A DNA stretch of 64,000 bases from Nemopilema nomurai (GCA_003864495.1 ML133498.1:271418-335417); one strand, 5' to 3'; positions 50,887 through 63,971 are shown, counted from the first letter of the stretch. Made by a program: numbers and translations. Notes: generated from the sequence alone by a model not told the origin.

Positions 50887-53800
50887 GCTTGGAGCTCTAA
50901 CCTTTTTTTCGTTTTTCCCCGTTTCGTCCTAACCTCGTTTTCATGCTAGCCTCGTTTTGATGCTTAATCCCTAGCCTCATTTTTGTACTAACCTCTTTTT
51001 TCATGTTAACCTCGTTTTGGTGCTGAACGCCCTAGCCTCGTTTTTCTCCTAGCCTCGTTTCCATGCTAGCCTCGTTTTGGTTCTAAAGCCCTAGCCTAGT
51101 TTTTCTCCTAGCCTTGTTTCCATGCTAGCCTCGTTTTCGTCCTTGCCTCGTTTTCGTCCTCGCCTCGTTTCCATGCTAGCCTCGTTTTGGTGCTAGAGCC
51201 CAAGCCTCGTTTTCGACCTAGCCTCATTTCCATGCTAAACTCGTTTAGTTACTAAAAGCCCTAGCCTCGTCTTCGTCCTAGCCTTCTTTCTATGCTTCCT
51301 AGCGTTGTTTCCATGCAAGCCTCAACTTTGTGCTAGCGTTGTTTTTGTGCTAAAAGCCATAGCCTCGTTTTCGTCCAAGACTTGTTTCCCATTTTAGCCT
51401 CGTTTTTTTCCTAGCCTCGTTTTGATGCTTAAAGCCCTAGCATCATTTTCGTCCTAACTCTCGTTTTCATGCTAGCCTCGTTTTGGTGTTTAAAGCTCTA
51501 GCCTCATTTTCGTCCTAACCTCGTTTCCATGCTAGCCTTTTTTGGTGCTGAACGCCCTAGCCTCGTTTCGTCCTAGCCTCGTTTCCATGCTAGCCTCGTT
51601 TTGGTTTTAAAGCCCTAGCCTCGTTTTCCTCCTAGCCTTGTTTCCATGCTAGCCTCGTTTTCGTCCTTGCCTCGTTTTCGTCCTAGCCTCGTTTCCATGC
51701 TAGCCTCGTTTTGGTGCTAAAAGAACAGCCTCATTTTCGTTTTAACCTCGTATTAGTCCTAGCCTCGTTTCCATGCTAGCCTCGACTTGGTGCTTAAAAC
51801 CCACTCTCGTTTTCGTTGTAGCCTCGTTTTGTCCTAGCCTCGTTTCCATGCTAGCCTCGTTTTGATGCTTAATGCCCTAGCCTCATTTTCCTTCTAATCT
51901 CGTTTTCATGCAAGCCTTGTTTTGGTGCTTAAAGCTCCAGCCTCATTTTCGTCCTAACCTCGTTTCCATGCTAGCCTTGTTTTGGTGCTGAACGCCCTAG
52001 CCTCGTTTTCGTGCTAGACTCGTTTCCATGCTAGCCTCGTTTTGGTGCTAGCCTTGTTTTGATGCCTAAAACCCTAGCCTCATTTTCGTCCTAACCTCGT
52101 TTTCATGCTAGCCTCGTTTTGATGCTTAATCCCTAGCCTCATTTTTGTACTAACCTCTTTTTCATGCTAACCTCGTTTTGGTGCTGAACGCCCTAGCCTC
52201 GTTTTTGTCCTAGCCTCGTTTCCATGCTAGCCTCGTTTTGGTTCTAAAGCCCTAGCCTAGTTTTCCTCCTAGCCTTGTTTCCATGCCAGCCTCGTTTTCG
52301 TCCTTGCCTCGTTTTCGTCCTATCCTCGTTTCCATGCTAGCCTCGTATTGGTGCTAGAGCCCTAGCCTCGTTTTCGTTCTAGCCTCATTTCCATGCTAGT
52401 CTCGTTTAGTTACTAAAAGCCCTAGCCTCGTCTTCGTCCTAGCCTTGTTAACATGCTTCCTAGCGTTGTTTCCATGCAAGCCTCAACTTTGTGCTAGCCT
52501 TGTTTTTGTGCTAAAAGCCATAGCCTCGTTTTCGTCCAAGACTTGTTTCCATTTTAGCCTCGTTTTGTTCCTAGCCTCGTTTTCATGCTTAAAGCCCTAG
52601 CATCATTTTCGTCCTAACCTCGTTTTCATGCTAGCCTCGTTTTGGTGCTGAACCCCTAGCCTCGTTTTCGTTCTAAAGCCCTAGCCTCAATTTCGTTCTA
52701 ACCTCGTTTTCATGCTAGCCTTGTTTTGGTGCTTAAAGCTCTAGCCTCATTTTCGTCCTAACTTCATTTCCATGCTAGCCTTGTTTTGGTGCTGAACGCC
52801 CTAGCCTCGTTTTTGTCCTAGCCTCGTTTCTATGCTAGCCTCGTTTTGGTTCTAAAGCCCTAGCCTCGTTTTCCTCCTAGCCTTGTTTCCATGCTAGCCT
52901 CGTTTCCGTCCTTGCCTCGTTTTCGTCCTAGCCTCGTTACCATGCTAGCCTCGTTTTGGTGCTAAAAGAAACAGCCTCATTTTCGTTTTAACCTCGTATT
53001 AGTCCTAGCCTCGTTTCCAAACTAGCCTCGATTGGTGCTTAAAACCCACTCTCGTTTTCGTTATAGCCTCGTTTTGTCCTAGCCTCGTTTCCATGCCAGC
53101 CTCGTTTTGGTTTTAAACCCCTAGCCTCGTTTCCCTCTTAGCCTTGTTTTCTTGCTGCCTTGTTTTGATGCTTAAAGCCCTAGCCTCATTTTTGTCCTAA
53201 CCTCGTTTTCATGCTAGCCTCGTTTTGGTGCTGAACGCCCTAGCCTCGTTTTCGTCCTAGCCTCGTTTCCATGCTAGCCTCGTTTTGGTTCTAAAGCCCT
53301 AGCCTCGTATTCCTAGCCTTGTTTCCATGCTAGCCTCGTTTTTGTCCTTGCCTCTTTTTTGTCCTAGCCTCGTTTCCATGCTAGCCTCGATATGGTGCTA
53401 AAAGAAACAGCCTCCTTTTCGTTTTAACCTCGTATTTGTCCTAGCCTCGTTTCCATGCTAGCCTCGACTTGGTGCTTAAAACCCACTCTCGTTTTCGTTG
53501 TAGCCTCGTTTTGTCCTAGCCTCGTTTCCATGCTAGCCTTGTTTTGATGCTTAAAGCTCTAGCCTCATTATCGTCCTAACCTCGTTTCCATGCTAGCCTT
53601 GTTTTGGTGCTGAACGCCCTAGCCTCGTTTTCGTCCTAGACTCGTTTCCATGCTAGCCTCGTTTTGGTGCCAGCCTCGTTTTGATGCTTAAAACCCTAGC
53701 CTCATTTTCGTCCTAACCTCGTTTTCATGCTAGCTTTGTTTTGGTGCTGAAAGCTCTAGCCTCGTTTATGTCCTATACTCGTTTCCATGCTAGCCTCGTT

Positions 53801-55661
53801 TTGATGCTTAGTCCCTAGCCTCAATTTTTGTCCTAACCTCGTTTTCATGCTATCCTCGTTTTGATGCAAAAAGCCCTAGCCTTGTTTTCGTTTAAGCTTC
53901 GTTTTCGTCCTAGTCTCGTTTCCATGCTAGCCTCGATTTGGTGCTTAAAGCCCTAACCTTTTTTTCGTTTTTGCTCCGTTTCGGCATAGTCTCATTTCCA
54001 TGCTAGCCTCAATTTGTTGCTAAAAGCCCTAGGCTCAATTTCTATTTAGCCTCGATTTCGTCCTTGCCTCGTTTCCATGCTAGTCTCGTTTAGTTGCTAA
54101 AAGCCCTAGCCTCATTTTAGTCCTAGCCTTGTTTCCATGCTAGCCTCGTTTTGGTGCTAACCTCGTTTTGATGCTTAAAACCCTAGCCTTATTTTCGTCC
54201 TAACCTCATTTTCATGTTAGCCTTGTTGTGGTGCTAAAAGCTCTAGTCTCGTTTATGTCCTATACTCGTTTCCATGCTAGCCTTGTTTTGGTGTTGAACG
54301 CCCTAGACTCATTTTCGTCCTAACCTCGTTCCCATGCAAGCCTTGATTTGGTTCTCAAGTTCTAGCCTCGTTTTCCTCCTAGCCTCATTTTGGTGCTAGA
54401 GCCCTAGCCTTATTTCCATGCTAGCCTCGTTTTCATGCTAGCCTCGTTTTGATGCTTAAAGCCCTAGCCTCATTTTTGTCCTAACCTCGTTTTCATGCTA
54501 GCCTTGTTTTGATGCTTAGTCCCTAGCCTCATTTTTTGTCCTAACCTCGTTTTCATGCTAACCTCGTTTTCGTCCTTGCCTCATTTCCATGCTTGTCTCG
54601 TTTAGTTACTAAAAGCCCTAGCCTCATCTTCGTCCTATTCTTGTTAACATGCTTCCTAGCGTTGTTTCCATGCAAGCCTCAACTTTGTGCTAGCCTTGTT
54701 ATTGTGCTAAAAGCCATAGCCTCGTTTTCGTCCAAGACTTGTTTCCATTTTAGCCTCGTTTTGTTCCTAGCCTCGTTTTGATGCTTAAAGCCCTAGCATC
54801 ATTTTCGTCCTAACCTCGTTTTCATGCTAGCCTCGTTTTGGTGCTGAACCCCTAGCCTCGTTTTCGTTCTAAAGCCCTAGCCTCAATTTCGTTCTAACCT
54901 CGTTTTCATGCTAGCCTTGTTTTGGTGCTTAAAGCTCTAGCCTCATTTTCGTCCTAACTTCATTTCCATGCTAGCCTTGTTTTGGTGCTGAACGCCCTAG
55001 CCTCGTTTTTGTCCTAGCCTCGTTTCCATGCTAGCCTCGTTTTGGTTCTAAAGCCCTAGCCTCGTTTTCCTCCTACCCTTGTTTCCATGCTAGCCTCGTT
55101 TCCGTCCTTGCCTCGTTTTCGTCCTAGCCTCGTTACCATGCTAGCCTCGTTTTGGTGCTAAAAGAAACAGCCTCATTTTCGTTTTAACCTCGTATTAGTC
55201 CTAGCCTCGTTTCCAAACTAGCCTCGACTTGGTGCTTAAAACCCACTCTCGTTTTCGTTATAGCCTCGTTTTGTCCTAGCCTCGTTTCCATGCCAGCCTC
55301 GTTTTGGTTTTAAACCCCTAGCCTCGTTTCCCTCTTAGCCTTGTTTTCTTGCTAGCCTTGTTTTGATGCTTAAAGCCCTAGCCTCATTTTTGTCCTAACC
55401 TCGTTTTCATGCTAGCCTCGTTTTGGTGCTGAACGCCCTAGCCTCATTTTCGTCCTAGCCTCGTTTCCATGCTAGCCTCGTTTTGGTTCTAAAGCCCTAG
55501 CCTCGTATTCCTTCTAGCCTTGTTTCCATGCTAGCCTCGTTTTTGTCCTTGCCTCTTTTTCGTCCTAGCCTCGTTTCCATGCTAGCCTCGATTTGGTGCT
55601 AAAAGAAACAGCCTCCTTTTCGTTTTAACCTCGTATTTGTCCTAGCCTCGTTTCCATGCTA
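50887..55661. repeat. Short HOR unit S7, lacking its tail
   Basis: It starts with the tail motif and follows S2/S4 order. It has the 60-bp insertion, the 230-bp block and the full-length path through 'cttgttattgtgctaaaag' (about 54696) that S4 to S6 have lost. At about 55661, where S2 turns into the shared tail, S7 instead continues with 'cctcgacttggtgc' and an 'aacccactctcg' element. No further tail motif occurs in the window, so the regular L/S array ends here. Confidence 0.85.
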
Positions 55662-56325
55662 GCCTCGACTTGGTGCTTAAAACCCACTCTCGTTTTCGTT
55701 ATAGCCTCGTTTTGTCCTAGCCTCGTTTCCATGCTAGCCTTGTTTTGATGCTTAAAGCTCTAGCCTCATTATCGTCCTAACCTCGTTTCCATGCTAGCCT
55801 TGTTTTGGTGCTGAACGCCCTAGCCTCGTTTTCGTCCTAGACTCGTTTCCATGCTAGCCTCGTTTTGGTGCCAGCCTCGTTTTGATGCTTAAAACAATAG
55901 CCTCATTTTCGTCCTTGTCTCGTTTCCATGCTAGCCTCGATTTGGTGCTTAAAGCCCTAACCTTTTTTTCGTTTTTGCTCCGTTTCGGCATAGTCTCGTT
56001 TCCATGCTAGCCTCAATTTGTTGCTAAAAGCCCTAGGCTCAATTTCTATTTAGCCTCGATTTCGTCCTTGCCTCGTTTCCATGCTAGTCTCGTTTAGTTG
56101 CTAAAAGCCCTAGCCTCATTTTAGTCCTAGCCTTGTTTCCATGCTAACCTCGTTTTGATGCTTAAAACCCTAGCCTTATTTTCGTCCAAACCTCATTTTC
56201 ATGCTAGCCTTGTTGTGGTGCTAAAAGCTCTAGTCTCGTTTATGTCCTATACTCGTTTCCATGCTAGCCTCGTTTTGGTGTTGAACGCCCTAGCCTCATT
56301 TTCGTCCTAACCTCGTTCCCAAACA
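55662..56325. repeat. Rearranged 60-mer segment after S7
   Basis: This short mosaic is built from pieces of the S head. It runs from an 'aacccactctcg' element through 'cattatcgtcc' (about 55769), then jumps at about 55905-55920 ('cctcattttcgtccttgtctcg') to the ctccgtttcggcatag block (near 55978) and on through AvrII-type 'gccctaggctc'. The jump skips roughly 300 bp present at the matching place in S7. It carries no tail motif and no gene. Confidence 0.75.
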
Positions 56326-57206
56326 AGCCTTGATTTGGTTCTCAAGTTCTAGCCTCGTTTTCCTCCTAGCCTCATTTTGGTGCTAGAGCCCTAGCCTTGT
56401 TTCCATGCTAGCCTCGTTTTCATGCTAGCCTCGTTTTGATGCTTAAAGCCCTAGCCTCATTTTTGTCCTAACCTCGTTTTCATGCTAGCCTTGTTTTGAT
56501 GCTTAGTCCCTAGCCTCATTTTTTGTCCTAACCTCGTTTTCATGCTAACCTCGTTTTCGTCCTTGCCTCATTTCCATGCTTGTCTCGTTTAGTTACTAAA
56601 AGCCCTAGCCTCGTCTTCGTCCTATTCTTGTTAACATGCTTCCTAGCGTTGTTTCCATGCAAGCCTCAACTTTGTGCTAGCCTTGTTTTTGTGCTAAAAG
56701 CCATAGCCTCGTTTTCGTCCAAGACTTGTTTCCATTTTAGCCTCGTTTTGTTCCTAGCCTCGTTTTGATGCTTAAAGCCCTAGCATCATTTTCGTCCTAA
56801 CCTCGTTTTCATGCTAGCCTCGTTTTGGTGCTGAACCCCTAGCCTCGTTTTCGTTCTAAAGCCCTAGCCTCAATTTCGTTCTAACCTCGTTTTCATGCTA
56901 GCCTTGTTTTGGTGCTTAAAGCTCTAGCCTCATTTTCGTCCTAACTTCATTTCCATGCTAGCCTTGTTTTGGTGCTGAACGCCCTAGCCTCGTTTTTGTC
57001 CTAGCCTCGTTTCGATGCTAGCCTCGTTTTGGTTCTAAAGCCCTAGCCTCGTTTTCCTCCTAGCCTTGTTTCCATGCTAGCCTCGTTTTCGTCCTTGCCT
57101 CGTTTTCGTCCTAGCCTCGTTACCATGCTAGCCTAGTTTTGGTGCTAAAAGTAACAGCCTCATTTTCGTTTAAACCTCGTATTAGTCCTAGCCTCGTTTC
57201 CAAACT
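56326..57206. repeat. 881-bp tandem duplication, copy 1
   Basis: Sequence from 'agccttgatttggttctc' at 56326 recurs at 57207, exactly 881 bp later, with the same order of variants. These include the rare 'aaagtaacagcc' (near 57150 and again near 58030), which S1 to S7 do not have (they read aaagaaacagcc). A 62-codon frame starting at TTG appears at the same place in both copies (56580 and 57461), purely through the duplication. Confidence 0.85.
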
Positions 57207-59026
57207 AGCCTTGATTTGGTTCTCAAGTTCTAGCCTCGTTTTCCTCCTAGCCTCATTTTGGTGCTAGAGCCCTAGCCTTGTTTCCATGCTAGCCTCGTTT
57301 TCATGCTAGCCTCGTTTTGATGCTTAAAGCCCTAGCCTCATTTTTGTCCTAACCTCGTTTTCATGCTAGCCTTGTTTTGATGCTTAGTCCCTAGCCTCAT
57401 TTTTTGTCCTAACCTCGTTTTCATGCTAACCTCGTTTTCGTCCTTGCCTCATTTCCATGCTTGTCTCGTTTAGTTACTAAAAGCCCTAGCCTCGTCTTCG
57501 TCCTATTCTTGTTAACATGCTTCCTAGCGTTGTTTCCATGCAAGCCTCAACTTTGTGCTAGCCTTGTTTTTGTGCTAAAAGCCATAGCCTCGTTTTCGTC
57601 CAAGACTTGTTTCCATTTTAGCCTCGTTTTGTTCCTAGCCTCGTTTTGATGCTTAAAGCCCTAGCATCATTTTCGTCCTAACCTCGTTTTCATGCTAGCC
57701 TCGTTTTGGTGCTGAACCCCTAGCCTCGTTTTCGTTCTAAAGCCCTAGCCTCAATTTCGTTCTAACCTCGTTTTCATGCTAGCCTTGTTTTGGTGCTTAA
57801 AGCTCTAGCCTCATTTTCGTCCTAACTTCATTTCCATGCTAGCCTTGTTTTGGTGCTGAACGCCCTAGCCTCGTTTTTGTCCTAGCCTCGTTTCGATGCT
57901 AGCCTCGTTTTGGTTCTAAAGCCCTAGCCTCGTTTTCCTCCTAGCCTTGTTTCCATGCTAGCCTCGTTTTCGTCCTTGCCTCGTTTTCGTCCTAGCCTCG
58001 TTACCATGCTAGCCTGTTTTTGGTGCTAAAAGTAACAGCCTCATTTTCGTTTAAACCTCGTATTAGTCCTAGCCTCGTTTCCAAACTAGCCTCGACTTGG
58101 TGCTTAAAACACACTCTCGTTTTCGTTATAGCCTCGTTTTGTCCTAGCCTCGTTTCCATGCTAGCCTCGTTTTGGTGCTGAACGCCCTAGCCTCGTTTTC
58201 GTCCTAGACTCGTTTCCATGCTAGCCTCGTTTTGGTGCTAGCCTTGTTTTGATGGCTAAAACCCTAGCCTCATTTTCGTCCTAACCTCGTTTTCATGCTA
58301 GCCTCGTTTTGATGCTTAATCCGTAGCCTCATTTTTGTACTAACCTCTTTTTCATGCTAACCTCGTTTCGGTGCTGAACGCCCAAGCCTCGTTTTTGTCC
58401 TAGCCTCGTTTCCATGCTAGCCTCGTTTTGGTTCTAAAGCCCTAGCCTAATTTTCCTCCTAGCCTTGTTTCCATGCCAGCCGCGTTTTCGTCCTTGCCTC
58501 GTTTTCGTCCTAGCCTCGTTTCCATGCTAGCCTCGTTTTGGTGCTAGAGCCCTAGCCTCGTTTTCGTCCTAGCCTCATTTCCATGCTAGTCTCGTTTAGT
58601 TACTAAAAGCCCTAGCCTCGTCTTCGTCCTAGCCTTCTTTCCATGCTTCCTAGTGTTGTTTCCATGCAAGCCTCAACTTTGTGCTAGCCTTGTTTTTGTG
58701 CTAAAAGCCATAGCCTCGTTTTCGTCCAAGACTTGTTTCCATTTTAGCCTCGTTTTGTTCCTAGCCTCGTTTTGATGCTTAAAGCCCTAGCATCATTTTC
58801 GTACCTAACCTCGTTTTCATGCTAGCCTCGTTTTGGTGCTGAACCCTAGCCTCGTTTTCGTTCTAAAGCCCTAGCCTCAATTTCGTTCTAACCTCGTTTT
58901 CATGCTAGCCTTGTTTTGGTGCTTAAAGCTCCAGCCTCATTTTCGTCCTAACCTCGTTTCCATGCTAGCCTTTTTTTGGTGCTGAACGCCCTAGCCTCGT
59001 TTTAGTCCTAGCCTCGTTTCCAAACT
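57207..59026. repeat. 1,820-bp tandem duplication, copy 1
   Basis: The left 860 bp repeats the 881-bp unit. The rest (from about 58085) adds an 'aaaacacactctcg' element, a 'gatggctaaaacc' variant, 'ccgtagcctc' and 'agccgcgttttcg'. The same series reappears after 59027, 1,820 bp downstream of 57207. The duplication thus contains the earlier 881-bp repeat, giving a nested series of expansions. Confidence 0.83.
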
Positions 59027-60780
59027 AGCCTTGATTTGGTTCTCAAGTTCTAGCCTCGTTTTCCTCCTAGCCTCATTTTGGTGCTAGAGCCCTAGCCTTG
59101 TTTCCATGCTAGCCTCGTTTTCATGCTAGCCTCGTTTTGATGCTTAAAGCCCTAGCCTCATTTTTGTCCTAACCTCGTTTTCATGCTAGCCTTGTTTGAT
59201 GCTTAGTCCCTAGCCTCATTTTTGTCCTAACCTCGTTTCATGCTAACCTCGTTTTCGTCTTGCCTCATTTCCATGCTTGTCTCGTTTAGTTACTAAAAGC
59301 CCTAGCCTCGTCTTCGTCCTTTCTTGTTAACATGCTTCCTAGCGTTGTTTCCATGCAAGCCTCAACTTTGTGCTAGCCTTGTTTTTGTGCTAAAAGCCAT
59401 AGCCTCGTTTTCGTCCAAGACTTGTTTCCATTTTAGCCTCGTTTTGTTCCTAGCCTCGTTTTGATGCTTAAAGCCCTAGCATCATTTTCGTCCTAACCTC
59501 GTTTTCATGCTAGCCTCGTTTTGGTGCTGAACCCCTAGCCTCGTTTTCGTTCTAAAGCCCTAGCCTCAATTTCGTTCTAACCTCGTTTCATGCTAGCCTT
59601 GTTTTGGTGCTTAAAGCTCTAGCCTCATTTTCGTCCTAACTTCATTTCCATGCTAGCCTTGTTTTGGTGCTGAACGCCCTAGCCTCGTTTTTGTCCTAGC
59701 CTCGTTTCGATGCTAGCCTCGTTTTGGTTCTAAAGCCCTAGCCTCGTTTCCTCCTAGCCTTGTTTCCATGCTAGCCTCGTTTTCGTCTTGCCTCGTTTTC
59801 GTCCTAGCCTCGTTACCATGCTAGCCTGTTTTTGGTGCTAAAAGTAACAGCCTCATTTTCGTTTAAACCTGTATTAGTCCTAGCCTCGTTTCCAAACTAG
59901 CCTCGACTTGGTGCTAAACACACTCTCGTTTTCGTTTAGCCTCGTTTTGTCCTAGCCTCGTTTCCATGCTAGCCTCGTTTTGGTGCTGAACGCCCTAGCC
60001 TCGTTTTCGTCTAGACTCGTTTCCATGCTAGCCTCGTTTTGGTGCTAGCCTTGTTTTGATGGCTAAAACCTAGCCTCATTTCGTCCTAACTCGTTTTCAT
60101 GCTAGCCTCGTTTTGATGCTTAATCCGTAGCCTCATTTTTGTACTAACCTCTTTTCATGCTAACTCGTTTCGGTGCTGAACGCCCAAGCCTCGTTTTGTC
60201 CTAGCCTCGTTTCCATGCTAGCCTCGTTTTGGTTCTAAAGCCCTAGCCTAATTTCCTCCTAGCCTTGTTTCCATGCCAGCCGCGTTTTCGTCCTTGCCTC
60301 GTTTCGTCTAGCTCGTTTCCATGCTAGCCTCGTTTGGTGCTAGAGCCCTAGCCTCGTTTTCGTCCTAGCCTCATTTCCATGCTAGTCTCGTTTAGTTACT
60401 AAAAGCCCTAGCTCGTCTTCGTCCTAGCTTCTTTCCATGTCCTAGTGTTGTTTCATGCAAGCCTCAACTTTGTGCTAGCCTTGTTTTTGTGCTAAAAGCC
60501 ATAGCCTCGTTTTCGTCCAAGACTTGTTCCATTTAGCCTCGTTTGTTCCTAGCCTCGTTTTGTGCTTAAAGCCCTAGCATCATTTTCGTCCTACCTCGTT
60601 TTCATGCTAGCCTCGTTTTGGTGCTGAACCCCTAGCCTCGTTTTCGTTCTAAAGCCCTAGCCTCAATTTCGTTCTAACCTCGTTTTCATGCAGCCTTGTT
60701 TTGGTGCTTAAAGCTCAGCCTCATTTTCGTCTAACCTCGTTTCATGCTAGCCTTTTTTTGGTGCTGAACGCCTAGCCTCG
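59027..60780. repeat. 1,820-bp tandem duplication, copy 2 (degraded)
   Basis: It shows the same variant series as 57207-58997, including 'aaagtaacagcc', 'gatggctaaaacc', 'ccgtagcctc' and 'agccgcgttttcg'. It is shorter by more than 35 bp because of many one- or two-base losses. Such losses begin near 59190 and persist past the end of the copy, which suggests poor consensus rather than decay of the repeat. Confidence 0.8.
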
Positions 60781-61240
60781 TTTTTGTCCTAGCCTCGTTT
60801 CGATGCTAGCCTCGTTTGGTTCTAAAGCCCTAGCTCGTTTCTCTAGCCTTGTTTCCATGCTAGCCTCGTTTTCGTCCTTGCCTCGTTTTCGTCCTAGCCT
60901 CGTTACCATGCTAGCCTCGTTTTGGTGCTAAAGAACAGCCTTATTTTCGTTTTAACCTCGTATTAGTCCTAGCCTCGTTTCCAAACTAGCCTCGACTTGG
61001 TGCTTAAAACCCATCTTCGTTTTCGTTATAGCCTCGTTTGTCCTAGCATCGTTTCCATGCTAGCCTCGTTATGGTTTTAAACCCCTAGCCTCGTTTTCCT
61101 CTTAGCCTTGTTTCCATGCTAGCCTCGTTTTGATGCTTAAGCCCTAGCCTCTTTGTCCTAACCTCGTTTCATGCTAGCCTCGTTTTGGCTGGCGTTTTGA
61201 GCCTAGCCTCGTTTTCTCCAGCCGTTTCCATGCTAGCCTC
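59190..61240. other. Densest indel-rich stretch (suspected consensus errors)
   Basis: Examples against the upstream copy are 'cttgtttgatgc', 'cgtcttgcc', 'cgtcctttcttg', 'cctgtattag', 'cgtctagactcg', 'ctaactcgtttcgg', 'cgtttcgtctagctcg', 'catgtcctagtg', 'ccatttagcc', 'gttttctccagccg' and 'ggctggcgttttgagcc'. The overwhelming excess of losses over substitutions matches errors of low-depth long-read consensus. Confidence 0.72.
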
Positions 61241-61839
61241 GTTTTGGTTCTAAAGCCCTAGCCTCGTATTCCTCCTAGCCTTGTTTCCATGCTAGCCTCG
61301 TTTTTGTCCTTGCCTCTTTTTCGTCCTAGCCTCGTTTCCATGCTAGCCTCGATTTGGTGCTAAAAGAAACAGCCTCCTTTTCGTTTTAACCTCGTATTTG
61401 TCCTAGCCTCGTTTCCATGCTAGCCTCGACTTGGTGCTTAAAACCCACTCTCGTTTTCGTATAGCCTCGTTTTGTCCTAGCCTCGTTTCCATGCTAGCCT
61501 CGTTTGGTGCTCAACGCCCTAGCCTCGTTTTCGTCCTAGACTCGTTTCCATGCTAGCCTCGTTTTGGTGCTAGCCTTTTATGCCTAAAACCCTAGCCTCA
61601 TTTTCGTCCTAACCTCGTTTTCATGCTAGCCTCGTTTTGATGCTTAATCCCTAGCCTCATTTTTGTACTAACCTCTTTTTCATGCTAACCTCGTTTTGGT
61701 GCTGAACGCCCTAGCCTCGTTTTGTCCTAGCCTCGTTTCCATGCCAGCCTCGTTTTGGTTTTAAACCCCTAGCCTCGTTTCCCTCTTAGCCTTGTTTTCT
61801 TGCTGGCCTTGTTTTGATGCTTAAAGCCCTAGCCTCATT
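60781..61839. repeat. Mosaic segment resembling S7, then S5/S6
   Basis: From about 60900 to 61470 the order of variants matches 55130-55690 of S7. Near 61501 it switches to the S5/S6 path, marked by the unusual 'ggtgctcaacgccc', followed by 'gatgcctaaaacc' or its damaged form and the join 'tttccatgccagcc' near 61741. This join is shared with S5 and S6, so the segment descends from the same deleted unit. Confidence 0.75.
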
Positions 61840-62905
61840 TTTGTCCTAACCTCGTTTTCATGCTAGCCTCGTTTTGGTGCTGAACGCCCTAGCCTCGTTT
61901 TCGTCCTAGCCTCGTTTCCATGCTAGCCTCGTTTTGGTTCTAAAGCCCTAGCCTCGTATTCCTCCTAGCCTTGTTTCCATGCTAGCCTCGTTTTTGTCCT
62001 TGCCTCTTTTTCGTCCTAGCCTCGTTTCCATGCTAGCCTCGATATGGTGCTAAAAGAAACAGCCTCCTTTTGTTTTAACCTCGTATTTGTCCTAGCCTCG
62101 TTTCCATGCTAGCCTCGACTTGGTGCTTAAAACCCACTCTCGTTTTCGTTGTAGCCTCGTTTTGTCCTAGCCTCGTTTCCATGCTAGCCTTGTTTTGATG
62201 CTTAAAGCTCTAGCCTCATTATCGTCCTAACCTCGTTTCCATGCTAGCCTTGTTTTGGTGCTGAACGCCCTAGCCTCGTTTTCGTCCTAGACTCGTTTCC
62301 ATGCTAGCCTCGTTTTGGTGCCAGCCTCGTTTTGATGCTTAAACCCTAGCCTCATTTTCGTCCTAACCTCGTTTTCATGCTAGCTTTGTTTTGGTGCTGA
62401 AAGCTCTAGCCTCGTTTATGTCCTATACTCGTTTCCATGCTAGCCTCGTTTTGATGCTTAGTCCCTAGCCTCAATTTTTGTCCTAACCTCGTTTTCATGC
62501 TATCCTCGTTTTGATGCAAAAAGCCCTAGCCTTGTTTTCGTTTAAGCTTCGTTTTCGTCCTAGTCTCGTTTCCATGCTAGCCTCGATTTGGTGCTTAAAG
62601 CCCTAACCTTTTTTTCGTTTTTGCTCCGTTTCGGCATAGTCTCATTTCCATGCTAGCCTCAATTTGTTGCTAAAAGCCCTAGGCTCAATTTCTATTTAGC
62701 CTCGATTTCGTCCTTGCCTCGTTTCCATGCTAGTCTCGTTTAGTTGCTAAAAGCCCTAGCCTCATTTTAGTCCTAGCCTTGTTTCCATGCTAGCCTCGTT
62801 TTGGTGCTAACCTCGTTTTGATGCTTAAAACCCTAGCCTTATTTTCGTCCTAACCTCATTTTCATGTTAGCCTTGTTGTGGTGCTAAAAGCTCTAGTCTC
62901 GTTTA
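61840..62905. repeat. ~1,066-bp tandem duplication, copy 1
   Basis: Variants from 'cctaacctcgttttcatgc' through an 'aacccactctcg' element (62132), 'cattatcgtcc' (about 62218), ctccgtttcggcatag and a CCTAGG site (62678) to 'gtctcgtttatgtcc' recur 1,066 bp downstream. Two single-base losses in this copy account for spacings of 1,064 at its left end. Confidence 0.85.
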
Positions 62906-63971
62906 TGTCCTAACCTCGTTTTCATGCTAGCCTCGTTTTGGTGCTGAACGCCCTAGCCTCGTTTTCGTCCTAGCCTCGTTTCCATGCTAGCCTCGTTTTG
63001 GTTCTAAAGCCCTAGCCTCGTATTCCTCCTAGCCTTGTTTCCATGCTAGCCTCGTTTTTGTCCTTGCCTCTTTTTTGTCCTAGCCTCGTTTCCATGCTAG
63101 CCTCGATATGGTGCTAAAAGAAACAGCCTCCTTTTCGTTTTAACCTCGTATTTGTCCTAGCCTCGTTTCCATGCTAGCCTCGACTTGGTGCTTAAAACCC
63201 ACTCTCGTTTTCGTTGTAGCCTCGTTTTGTCCTAGCCTCGTTTCCATGCTAGCCTTGTTTTGATGCTTAAAGCTCTAGCCTCATTATCGTCCTAACCTCG
63301 TTTCCATGCTAGCCTTGTTTTGGTGCTGAACGCCCTAGCCTCGTTTTCGTCCTAGACTCGTTTCCATGCTAGCCTCGTTTTGGTGCCAGCCTCGTTTTGA
63401 TGCTTAAAACCCTAGCCTCATTTTCGTCCTAACCTCGTTTTCATGCTAGCTTTGTTTTGGTGCTGAAAGCTCTAGCCTCGTTTATGTCCTATACTCGTTT
63501 CCATGCTAGCCTCGTTTTGATGCTTAGTCCCTAGCCTCAATTTTTGTCCTAACCTCGTTTTCATGCTATCCTCGTTTTGATGCAAAAAGCCCTAGCCTTG
63601 TTTTCGTTTAAGCTTCGTTTTCGTCCTAGTCTCGTTTCCATGCTAGCCTCGATTTGGTGCTTAAAGCCCTAACCTTTTTTTCGTTTTTGCTCCGTTTCGG
63701 CATAGTCTCATTTCCATGCTAGCCTCAATTTGTTGCTAAAAGCCCTAGGCTCAATTTCTATTTAGCCTCGATTTCGTCCTTGCCTCGTTTCCATGCTAGT
63801 CTCGTTTAGTTGCTAAAAGCCCTAGCCTCATTTTAGTCCTAGCCTTGTTTCCATGCTAGCCTCGTTTTGGTGCTAACCTCGTTTTGATGCTTAAAACCCT
63901 AGCCTTATTTTCGTCCTAACCTCATTTTCATGTTAGCCTTGTTGTGGTGCTAAAAGCTCTAGTCTCGTTTA
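62906..63971. repeat. ~1,066-bp tandem duplication, copy 2
   Basis: It joins copy 1 at 'gtctcgtttatgtcc' followed by 'taacctcgttttcatgc', where other units continue with 'tatactcgtttcc'. At its own right end (63971 on) the normal 'tatactcg' continuation is restored, as expected for a tandem duplication. The CCTAGG site is at 63744. Confidence 0.85.
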
